Source of the DNA: Litchfieldia alkalitelluris
Lineage (GTDB): Bacteria > Bacillota > Bacilli > Bacillales > Salisediminibacteriaceae
Length of the DNA: 64,000 nucleotides
Assembly (NCBI RefSeq): GCF_002153425.1
Contig: NZ_KZ119600.1
Location: 686,418 to 750,417, forward strand
Reading direction: 5' to 3'
Under the pieces are notes generated by a model. That model made no database searches. It worked only from the letters and a program-made list of their open reading frames with translations, and was not told the DNA's origin. The position numbers and the translations under genes were made by a program. Within the stretch, counting starts at the first letter, position 1, and each line of letters opens with the position of its first letter. Positions 45,778-53,660 of the stretch are shown piece by piece.

Positions 45778-47130
45778 ATGGCGATTATACAATTTCCGAA
45801 AGATATGAAATGGGGTACAGCAACAGCCTCCTATCAGATAGAAGGGGCTGCAAATGAAGGAGGGCGAGGGCCGTCCATCTGGGATACCTTCTCTAAGACT
45901 CCAGGTAAGGTAATGAATGGTGATAATGGGGATATAGCATGTGACAGTTATCACCGTTATGAAGAAGATATTTCGTTAATGAAAGAACTAGGAATTACAA
46001 CGTATCGCTTCTCTGTAGCCTGGCCGAGAGTTTTGCCAAACGGAACAGGGGAAGTGAACCAAGAGGGATTGGATTTTTACCATCGGTTTATTGATAAATT
46101 GTTAGAAAATAATATTGAGCCAATGTGCACCTTATATCATTGGGACTTACCGCAAGCATTGCAGGACATAGGTGGGTGGAATAATCGAGAAACAATTGAT
46201 GCCTTTGTTGAATATGCAGAGCTTATGTTTAATGAGTTTAATGAAAAAATAAAGTGTTGGATTACAATAAATGAACCGTGGTGTGCGTCATTCTTATCCA
46301 ATTACATAGGGAATCATGCACCGGGATTGCAGGATTTACAATTAGCTACAAATGTAGCCCACCATCTATTAGTAGCACATGGGAAAGCTGTTAAAAAGTA
46401 TCGTGAAATAGGTGTTGAGGATGGCCAGATTGGTTACGCCCCAAACGTTGAGTGGAACGAGCCATACAGTGACAAGCAAGAGGATATAGAGGCATGCTAC
46501 CGTGCAAACGGATGGTTTATAGAATGGTTCATGGATCCAGTTTTCAAAAGTGCTTATCCAGAAAAGTTAGTGAAGTGGTTTGAGGAGACTGAGGGAGTTA
46601 CTGTCCCTATTTTAGAGGGAGATATGGAGACGATCTCTGAAAAAATTGACTTTTTAGGAATCAATTATTATACAGGAAGTGTTTCTCGGTTCAATAAAGA
46701 CGGTGGACTTTTTCAGCATGAACGAGTAGATCAAGGGTATCAAAAAACAGATATTGGTTGGAACATCTATCCTGAAGGTTTCTACCATGTTCTTAAATAC
46801 ATTAAGGATAGCTACGGTAATATTCCGATTTATATAACAGAGAATGGTTCTTGTTATAACGAAGAACCTGAATCTAATGGTCGAGTGAAGGACGCTGGGC
46901 GCGTCAATTACTTGAAACAACACCTTACAGCATTAAACCGTGCCATGAGTGCGGGGGTCAATATTAAAGGCTATCTTACTTGGTCCTTGTTGGATAACTT
47001 TGAGTGGGCCGAAGGATATACAATGCGATTTGGAATTGTCTATGTTAATTATCGAACCTTAGAGCGTGTGAGAAAAGATAGCTTCTATTGGTACAAACAA
47101 ATAATTGATAACAATTTTTTTGAAGTATAA
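45778..47130 (+). CDS. GH1 beta-glucosidase (or 6-phospho-beta-glucosidase), copy 1
   Basis: 450 residues, a full-length GH1 barrel. The acid/base is Glu166 in TINEPW and the nucleophile is Glu355 in YITENG. KWGTATASYQIEGA at the start and HWDLPQALQD are also typical. Because the nearby sugar importer is an ABC type, not a PTS, hydrolysis of unphosphorylated cellobiose and cello-oligosaccharides is the likelier role. AAAGGGG precedes the ATG. It is first in the run leading into the importer genes. Confidence 0.92.
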   Translation: MAIIQFPKDMKWGTATASYQIEGAANEGGRGPSIWDTFSKTPGKVMNGDNGDIACDSYHRYEEDISLMKELGITTYRFSVAWPRVLPNGTGEVNQEGLDFYHRFIDKLLENNIEPMCTLYHWDLPQALQDIGGWNNRETIDAFVEYAELMFNEFNEKIKCWITINEPWCASFLSNYIGNHAPGLQDLQLATNVAHHLLVAHGKAVKKYREIGVEDGQIGYAPNVEWNEPYSDKQEDIEACYRANGWFIEWFMDPVFKSAYPEKLVKWFEETEGVTVPILEGDMETISEKIDFLGINYYTGSVSRFNKDGGLFQHERVDQGYQKTDIGWNIYPEGFYHVLKYIKDSYGNIPIYITENGSCYNEEPESNGRVKDAGRVNYLKQHLTALNRAMSAGVNIKGYLTWSLLDNFEWAEGYTMRFGIVYVNYRTLERVRKDSFYWYKQIIDNNFFEV

Positions 47131-47171
47131 AGTCACCCATTCATTTTAATTTAATATATTTATGTAGTTTT

Positions 47172-47185
47172 CGAAAGCGCTTTAT
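47172..47185. promoter_or_regulatory. LacI-type operator 3
   Basis: CGAAAGCGCTTTAT in the gap between the GH1 gene and the sugar-binding lipoprotein gene, 136 bases before the latter. Confidence 0.65.
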
Positions 47186-47320
47186 GTTGTTGGATGATTT
47201 GTGTAATTTTTCGATGGTTCATTTTCAATTCTAAGCTTGATAAGGGGGTGAATTCACTAGCCTGACGGTATCTGTTGCACTGTTTTTGTAAAATTAAAAA
47301 ATTGCAAGGGGGAAAAAGTA

Positions 47321-48646
47321 ATGTCAAAGTTTTTAAAGCTTTTTGCTGTAATGATTTTAGGGATTCTATTAGTTGTTGCCTGTAATGGAGATGATGATGC
47401 AGAAACAACTGGCGGAGGAGATCAGGACGGAGACGCAGACGACGGAGAAGAAGTGAGTACTGAAAGCTTCGGTGATGGTGAAATTGAACTTGTTTTCTGG
47501 GAATTCGGAAACACTGGTTATGATGTTCTGATTGAAGAATATATCGCTGATAACCCACATATATCTATCAATCTTCAAAACAGCGATATGGACGATAATC
47601 ACGATAATTTATTCACGTCTATCTCCGCTGGATCAGGGGCACCTGACATTGCGATGGTAGAAGTAGGGGCAATAGAAAGATTCCGAGCTGCTGGTGACTC
47701 TTTTCATAACTTATTAGATTTCGGTGCTGGAGATGTGGAAGGGAACTTTTTAGATTGGGTATGGAGAACTGCACAAAGTGCTGACCAATCTACTGTGCTA
47801 GGCTTACCGACTGATATTGGACCTACAGTAATGTTTTATCGCACAGATGTTATTGAAGAGGCAGGATATGACTCTTCTCCTGAGGCGGTTAGTGAATTAA
47901 TGTCTACTTGGGATGATTTTGCTGCATTTGCTCAAGAATTGCATGACAAAACTGGTAAGCAAATTGCAGATAACTTTGATCTTATCTATAACGCGAAGCG
48001 TGACCAATTAACTGAGCAGTATTTTAATACAGATGGTGAGTTGGTTCTTGAAGGTAATAGCGGACTGAAAGAAGCTTACGATTATACTGTAGATCTATTA
48101 GAAGCGGGTCTAATTGGTGATTATGGACTCTGGTCTGGTGAATGGTTTGCTGGTATGGGTGATGGCTCATACGCAACAATGTTAGCTCCAGCTTGGATGC
48201 AAGGGGTAATAAAGGATAATGAGCCAGAAGAAGGTGTTTGGTCCATTACCACAATGCCTGAAGGTGCTGGTAACTGGGGTGGTTCATTCTTAACAATCCC
48301 ATCTGAAACAGAGCATGCAGAAGAGGCTTATGCATTCATTGAATGGTTAACAGCTCCTGAACAGCAATTGAAAGCGTTCTTAGGATACGGTTTATTCCCA
48401 TCAGCTCCAGCTGTATATGACATGCCAGAATTTATTGAATATGAAGATGACTACTTCGGTGGTATTCCAACAGCAGTCATTTTCTCAGAAGCAGCGGAAG
48501 CGGTTGTCCCTGTTTATAAAGGAAGATACTTCCAGCCTGTAGATGATGAAATCAAAGAAGCGTTTGAAGATGTAGCAGCCGGTACAGATCCAGAGGAAGC
48601 ATGGGAAGGTGCTTTTGATAGGATCCAGAGAATCGTTGATAGATAA
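47321..48646 (+). CDS. Sugar ABC importer, substrate-binding lipoprotein
   Basis: 441 residues. Lipobox VVAC (Cys21) is followed by an acidic linker (about 22-45) and a type I solute-binding fold of the maltose/oligosaccharide family (VFWEFGNTGYDVLIEEY, DIAMVEVGAIERFRAAGD, LPTDIGPTVMFYRTD, GNWGGSFLTIPSETEHAEEAYAF in overlapping parts). From the neighbouring genes it probably binds cello-oligosaccharides. AAGGGGGAAAAAG precedes the ATG. A 147-bp palindromic element directly follows its stop. Confidence 0.9.
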   Translation: MSKFLKLFAVMILGILLVVACNGDDDAETTGGGDQDGDADDGEEVSTESFGDGEIELVFWEFGNTGYDVLIEEYIADNPHISINLQNSDMDDNHDNLFTSISAGSGAPDIAMVEVGAIERFRAAGDSFHNLLDFGAGDVEGNFLDWVWRTAQSADQSTVLGLPTDIGPTVMFYRTDVIEEAGYDSSPEAVSELMSTWDDFAAFAQELHDKTGKQIADNFDLIYNAKRDQLTEQYFNTDGELVLEGNSGLKEAYDYTVDLLEAGLIGDYGLWSGEWFAGMGDGSYATMLAPAWMQGVIKDNEPEEGVWSITTMPEGAGNWGGSFLTIPSETEHAEEAYAFIEWLTAPEQQLKAFLGYGLFPSAPAVYDMPEFIEYEDDYFGGIPTAVIFSEAAEAVVPVYKGRYFQPVDDEIKEAFEDVAAGTDPEEAWEGAFDRIQRIVDR

Positions 48647-48648
48647 TC

Positions 48649-48795
48649 CTTCGTTTTCCGTGGGTGGCTGGTGAGCCTCCTCCAAATTACGCCTAAAAAC
48701 TTGCCCACGTCCTGTGGGCAACGGCGTAATGTCGGCGTCATGCCGCATTCATCTGCGAGGTCTCACCCCTGCCATTCTTTCCACAAAAACGAAGA
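48649..48795. repeat. Palindromic element between binding-protein and permease genes
   Basis: Outer arms CTTCGTTTTC and AAAACGAAG enclose GGTGAGCCTCCTC and GAGGTCTCACC, then ATTACGCC and GGCGTAAT, and at the centre TTGCCCAC and GTGGGCAA. The nested design and the TGGC.GGT...AGCCTCCT signature match the element in the IS at 1731-1845. In RNA it would form a long stable stem 2 bases after the lipoprotein stop codon. Elements of this style are widespread in Bacillaceae genomes as far as I recall. Confidence 0.75.
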
Positions 48796-48939
48796 GAGCA
48801 TCACGAATGTGCTTAGAATTATCTTGGCTGATTCGTTATAACAACTAATATTAAAAAATATAAGTTGAAGGGATTCTCACTTATAATATTTAATACCTTT
48901 TTGCTAGATTAAAGATAGTTCTTTGAAGGGGGGAAAACA

Positions 48940-49884
48940 ATGGAACCCGTGGTAAAAGGGGATACAAAAACACCAACGGTTAAAGGTGGACGGTGGACAG
49001 AGAAGAAAAAGACAGCTTTAGCTTCCTATACCTTTATTTCACCGTTCTTTATTTTATTCACAATATTTGGCTTGTTCCCTATGGTCTTTAGTTTTTACTT
49101 ATCTTTCTTTCGGTGGGATGGCTTAACCCCAATGGAGTATGTAGGCTGGAGGAACTTTGAATTTATTTTCTCCGATCCTCTGTTTTTCTCATCAATAAAA
49201 AATACCTTTCTTATCGGGATCATGGGTACACTTCCTCAAATTTTCATAGGTATTTTATTAGCGTTTGCTTTAAACTCTGCGTTGGTCCGATTTAGGAATA
49301 CATTCAGAACACTTATTTTTTTGCCATATATTACATCAATTGTAGCTGTAGCGATTATTTTTGGTGTTGTATTTAATAATCAGGATTTTGGTTTTGGAAA
49401 CTATATTTTATCTCTTTTTAACATTGATTCTGTAAGATGGAATACGGAATATTGGCCTGTTAAGATCGCCATTTCAACAATGGTATTCTGGCGATGGGTA
49501 GGGTATAACACAATCATTTTCCTAGCTGGCATGCAGAGTATTCCTAGGGAATTGTATGAGGCTGCTAAAATTGATGGTGCTTCTGTATCACAGCAAATCA
49601 GGTTAATTACAGTCCCTATGTTGAAGCCGTTTATATTATTTGTTGTTTTTACTGCAACAATTGGAAGTTTTCAGTTATTCACTGAGCCATTAATTTTCTT
49701 AGGAAGAGGGTTACGTGAAGAAGGTATTACAATGGTAGCCTATTTATGGAGAGATGCCTTTGTTCTCAACTCATTTGGTACAGCATCAGCAGCTGCTATT
49801 GTATTATTTTTGATCATTATTTTCATAACGGCGTTAAATTTACTGATTACCAATCGTATTGGCCGTACTAAGAAATTAAGTTAG
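48940..49884 (+). CDS. Sugar ABC importer permease (MalF/UgpA type)
   Basis: 314 residues with six hydrophobic segments and the EAA loop that contacts the ATPase (LYEAAKIDGASVSQQIRLIT). The basic N-terminus and FISPFFILFTIFGLFPM are typical for sugar permeases of this class. GAAGGGGGG precedes the ATG. The next permease gene begins 13 bases downstream. Confidence 0.92.
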   Translation: MEPVVKGDTKTPTVKGGRWTEKKKTALASYTFISPFFILFTIFGLFPMVFSFYLSFFRWDGLTPMEYVGWRNFEFIFSDPLFFSSIKNTFLIGIMGTLPQIFIGILLAFALNSALVRFRNTFRTLIFLPYITSIVAVAIIFGVVFNNQDFGFGNYILSLFNIDSVRWNTEYWPVKIAISTMVFWRWVGYNTIIFLAGMQSIPRELYEAAKIDGASVSQQIRLITVPMLKPFILFVVFTATIGSFQLFTEPLIFLGRGLREEGITMVAYLWRDAFVLNSFGTASAAAIVLFLIIIFITALNLLITNRIGRTKKLS

Positions 49885-49897
49885 GAGGAGGTTCAGG

Positions 49898-50746
49898 ATG
49901 GCTGCGCAAAAAGAAGTCGGGTCCAAATTTTCACTTCGTAAACTATTTGTATATGTCTTTTTAGTTCTTGGATCATTGTTATCTCTCTTTCCTTTTTATT
50001 ATATGTTTGTCTTTGCAACACGAATAAACAGAGAAATCAATCAAGTGCCACCACCATTTACACCTGGGACTGATCTTGTTGCTAACTTTCAAAAAGTACT
50101 AGATTCGATTGATTTCTTTGGTGCCATGTGGAATTCCTTGGTTGTGTCATCAGCCGTAACATTCGGAACCTTGTTCTTGTGTTCCTTGGCAGGCTATACA
50201 TTCGCGAAATTAAATTTTAAAGGGAAGAACATTTTTTTCATAGCGATTTTAGTTACAATGATGGTTCCACCTCAGCTTGGATTAATACCACAGTATTACA
50301 TTATCACAACGTTAGGGTGGTTAAATGACTACCGAGCCATTATCGTTCCTGGTTTAATCAATGCCTTTGGGATCTTTTGGATGAGACAATATATTAAAGA
50401 AGGTGTACCTTTTGAATTGATAGAGTCTGCCAGAATTGATGGCTGTTCCCATTTTAGGACGTACTGGAATATAGTTGTTCCAATGATATTACCTGCCTTT
50501 GCCACTTTAGGTATCATTGTATTTATGCAAGTGTGGAACGACTTTTTATGGCCGTTAGTAGTGTTAAGAGACCCAGCGATGCACACTTTACAAGTCGCAT
50601 TGCGTTCACTAAATGATGCCCGGCAAATTGATTATGGGATGATTATGTCAGGTACATTTTGGGCGACAGTCCCATTAATAATCGTTTTCCTAATGTTTAA
50701 TCGCCTATTCATTGATAGTTTATCAGCGGGTGCTGTAAAAAGTTAA
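49898..50746 (+). CDS. Sugar ABC importer permease (MalG/UgpE type)
   Basis: 282 residues with six hydrophobic segments and the EAA-type loop LIESARIDGCSHFRTYWNIV. FWMRQYI before this loop is usual for the MalG branch. TAGGAGGAGG precedes the ATG. It pairs with the preceding permease. No ATPase gene follows, so the pair probably uses a shared MsmX-type ATPase encoded elsewhere. Confidence 0.92.
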   Translation: MAAQKEVGSKFSLRKLFVYVFLVLGSLLSLFPFYYMFVFATRINREINQVPPPFTPGTDLVANFQKVLDSIDFFGAMWNSLVVSSAVTFGTLFLCSLAGYTFAKLNFKGKNIFFIAILVTMMVPPQLGLIPQYYIITTLGWLNDYRAIIVPGLINAFGIFWMRQYIKEGVPFELIESARIDGCSHFRTYWNIVVPMILPAFATLGIIVFMQVWNDFLWPLVVLRDPAMHTLQVALRSLNDARQIDYGMIMSGTFWATVPLIIVFLMFNRLFIDSLSAGAVKS

Positions 50747-50865
50747 TGTTGGTTGCTTTGAGATCAAGGACCTCTACTTATTATGAAACAATAGTCTTTT
50801 TATCAAATTAATTTATTTTGTTGTTCTAATACGGTAAAATGAAATTACATTTTGAGGTGGCTGAA

Positions 50866-51465
50866 ATGGGCAAAATAATGGAGATCGCAGAAGTTATCTA
50901 TAAGTTTGTTGCTCTTAATTTTTTGTGGTTATTATTCTTTATACTGGGGCTTGGTATATTTGGTTTTATGCCAGCAACTGTGGCCCTTTTCTCTATTATT
51001 AGGGATTGGCTAAAAGGGGAAAAGGATATACCGCTTTTTTCTAGCTACCTAAAATACTTCAAATTAGAATTCATTCGTTCAAATATAGTCGGTCTCCCTT
51101 TTTTAGTTATATTTTATGTCATCTATGTTAACTTTTCTTTTGTTTCTTACTATTATAGTGATGGAGTTCAATTGTACATTTATATTGTGTTGAGCGCTGT
51201 TGCAATCGTGGTTTTAATGACCTTTGTTAATTTATTTTCTGTGATGGCGCATTACGAGTTTAAAGGGTTACAATATATTAAAGTAGCAGTAGGATTGGTG
51301 TTTTATAATCCTTTTAAAACATTGATGCAAGTGATTTGGATTATGGCTTATTTATTAATAGCTATTTTCCTTCCGAAATTATTTATTGTGATTGGAGTCA
51401 GTGTTTTTGCTTATATACTGATGGGAATGAATTACACTTTTTTTCAAAGGTTTAATGCTGCATAA
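50866..51465 (+). CDS. YesL family (DUF624) membrane protein
   Basis: 199 residues from the ATG at 50866, preceded by GAGGTGG; an upstream in-frame ATG at 50839 lacks a site. Five to six hydrophobic segments are seen, with the family pattern NFLWLLFFILGLGIFGFMPA near the start and YNPFKTLMQV later. DUF624 proteins are often encoded beside oligosaccharide ABC importers in Bacillaceae, as here, but their role is unclear. Confidence 0.82.
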   Translation: MGKIMEIAEVIYKFVALNFLWLLFFILGLGIFGFMPATVALFSIIRDWLKGEKDIPLFSSYLKYFKLEFIRSNIVGLPFLVIFYVIYVNFSFVSYYYSDGVQLYIYIVLSAVAIVVLMTFVNLFSVMAHYEFKGLQYIKVAVGLVFYNPFKTLMQVIWIMAYLLIAIFLPKLFIVIGVSVFAYILMGMNYTFFQRFNAA

Positions 51466-51554
51466 TTACGATGTTTGAGTTGAGTTTATAGGGGGATTAT
51501 TTAGGTTCAGTTTTTGAAATCTATGCGACGTTTCATTAATAAGGGGAATGACGA

Positions 51555-52577
51555 ATGACAACAATATATGATATTGCTAAAAAGACTGGGTTTTCCATAT
51601 CCACTGTATCAAAGGTACTAAATAATTACACTGATGTAGGGGATAAAACTAGAAAAATTATAAATGATGCTGTTAAAGAAATGGGATATTACCCTAGCTC
51701 AAGTGCAAGAACTTTATCTACAAAGAAGTCTTGGACAATTGGGGTAGTGAATGTGGAGAAGCTAGGATTAGAACACCCGTTTTTCAGTGGTGTTATTGAA
51801 TCGTTTATGAAAAAAGTAGAGGCTGCCGGCTATGATCTTCTGTTTGTTTCTGACAAAATCGGTAATAAATCACAAACCTATTTAGATCATTTCCGTTATC
51901 GTGGTGTAGATGGCGTCATTATCGTTTGTATTTCAAAAGACGATCCCTATATGGATATGTTAATAGAGTCTGAAATACCAACGGTTTTAATTGATATTGA
52001 AAGCAGAAAAGCTAGCGTTGTCAGCAGTGATAACCATTATGGGAGTGAGCTCGCAGTCAATTATTTAGCATCATTAGGTCATAAGAAAATCGCGCATATC
52101 AGTGCTGAAGAAAGATTGTTAGCAGGAGCTCACCGGCTGGAAGGCTTCATGCAGGCGATGAAAAAAAATGATCTACACATTCAAGATGGATATATTGTTA
52201 GTGGTGGCGTCTTCACTATTGAAGGTGGCAAAGAAGCGATGGAAAGGCTTCTGGACTTATCAGAGCCCCCAACTGCAGTTTTTGCTGCTGGTGACTTAAT
52301 GGCTCTTGGTGCCCTAATGGCCATTAGGGAGCGCGGATTAGATGTTCCAAATGATATTTCCCTAATCGGCTTTGACGATCTCCAGATGATTCAATATACG
52401 ACACCAGCTTTGACGTCTATAAAACAGGATACGGCTTTAATTGGCAGAACTGCTGCAACCATTTTACTAGAACAAATGAACAATGAGGATGAGCCACAGC
52501 AGCATGTATCCGTTAAGGTCCCAGTATCCCTTGTGGAACGGGATTCATGTAAAAAATTAACTCCTGTAAAGAACTAA
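51555..52577 (+). CDS. LacI-family transcriptional regulator
   Basis: 340 residues. The N-terminal helix-turn-helix (TIYDIAKKTGFSISTVSKVLN) and hinge helix (SSSARTLSTKKS) are followed by a sugar-binding periplasmic-type domain (WTIGVVNVEKLGLEHPFFSGV, VDGVIIVC, DNHYGSELAVNYLASLGHKKIAHIS in parts, GFDDLQMIQYTTPALTSIKQD in parts). It probably represses the surrounding cellulose and cellobiose genes by binding the CGAAAGCGCTTTCG-like sites, with an oligosaccharide as inducer (inference from context). Confidence 0.93.
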   Translation: MTTIYDIAKKTGFSISTVSKVLNNYTDVGDKTRKIINDAVKEMGYYPSSSARTLSTKKSWTIGVVNVEKLGLEHPFFSGVIESFMKKVEAAGYDLLFVSDKIGNKSQTYLDHFRYRGVDGVIIVCISKDDPYMDMLIESEIPTVLIDIESRKASVVSSDNHYGSELAVNYLASLGHKKIAHISAEERLLAGAHRLEGFMQAMKKNDLHIQDGYIVSGGVFTIEGGKEAMERLLDLSEPPTAVFAAGDLMALGALMAIRERGLDVPNDISLIGFDDLQMIQYTTPALTSIKQDTALIGRTAATILLEQMNNEDEPQQHVSVKVPVSLVERDSCKKLTPVKN

Positions 52578-52628
52578 TTTAGATTGTGGTTCGATTCGAT
52601 GTAAATAGTGTTTCTATACTGGACTGAT

Positions 52629-52672
52629 AAAACATCTCGCTTGTTTGATATAGCGAGGTGTTTATTTGTTTT
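52629..52672 (+). terminator. Rho-independent terminator of the lacI-type gene
   Basis: AAACATCTCGC and GCGAGGTGTTT pair around a 12-base loop and are followed by ATTTGTTTT. Confidence 0.9.
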
Positions 52673-52826
52673 GGTGTTGTTTTTTGGTGTTGAGCAAACT
52701 TCTTGGTCTGAGTTTAAGTTGATAAGCGCACGCACGCGAAAAATTTATGTGTTTAAGTGTTGCATACTAAGGAACAGTTTTTGAATTTTGGCACGGGAAT
52801 AGGGCGATAAGGTATAAAGCAAGGTC

Positions 52827-53238
52827 ATACCGACAGATTTGAAGATTTGAAAATGAAAACAGTCGATAAGAGGGGTTCATACCGACAGATTTGAAGATTA
52901 GAAAAGGAAAACAGTCGATAAGAGGAGCTCATACCGACAGATTTGATGTTTGAAAACGGAAAACTGTCGATAAGAGGGGTTCATACCGACAGATTTGAAG
53001 ATTAGAAAAGGAAAACAGTCGATAAGAAGGGCTCATACCGACAGATTTGTAGTTTTGAGAATGAAATCTGTCGATAAGAGGGATTCATACCGACAGATTT
53101 GAAGATTTGAAAATGAAAACAGTCGATAAGAAGGGCTCATACCGACAGATTTGAAGATTTGAAAATGAAAACAGTCGATAAGAGGAGCTCATACCGACAG
53201 ATTTGAGATATTTCCACATCAAACAGTCGATAAGCCAA
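52827..53238. repeat. Palindromic tandem array D (52-bp period, CCGACAG family)
   Basis: Eight units. Each has ACCGACAGATTTG and AAACAGTCGATAAG around about 15 bases, then GAGGGGTTCAT. In the fifth unit CGACAGATTT and AAATCTGTCG pair perfectly; in the others two arm positions differ. The array lies between the lacI-type gene terminator and the cellulase promoter region. Confidence 0.92.
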
Positions 53239-53378
53239 GGCTAATCAAGAGAATTTGCCAAAAAAAGATATGATAAGCTGCTCAATTAAATGAACGAGTA
53301 TAAACTACTAAAATAGATTGAGCTTGATATTTATATAGGAAACTATTGTTAATTTTTTTGTGTTCATTTATAATTGTA

Positions 53379-53392
53379 CGTAAGCGCTTTCG
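53379..53392. promoter_or_regulatory. LacI-type operator 4
   Basis: CGTAAGCGCTTTCG, 270 bases upstream of the cellulase start, after an AT-rich stretch that could hold a promoter. Confidence 0.65.
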
Positions 53393-53557
53393 TAGTTTTA
53401 TATACTTAAGTTTAATGAATTGGGAATTTAATGAGTTAGCGTTGTGGTCGTTTGAAAACCATATTGCGCTAATGTTTAGGAGGAGATAACCGCTTTAACC
53501 AGGAAAGAAGAAATAGGCACATAGTATTGCTAGAAATATGTTTTTTTCGAAAGTTTA

Positions 53558-53571
53558 CGAAAGCGTTTTCG
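53558..53571. promoter_or_regulatory. LacI-type operator 5
   Basis: CGAAAGCGTTTTCG, 90 bases upstream of the cellulase start, a near-perfect palindrome. Confidence 0.7.
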
Positions 53572-53660
53572 CGAACGTAAGCCGAACAAACCAAAAATTA
53601 ATCAACTGTGAACCACACCTAGAAGATCAAATAATAAATTTGTTTTAGGAGGGAATCACG

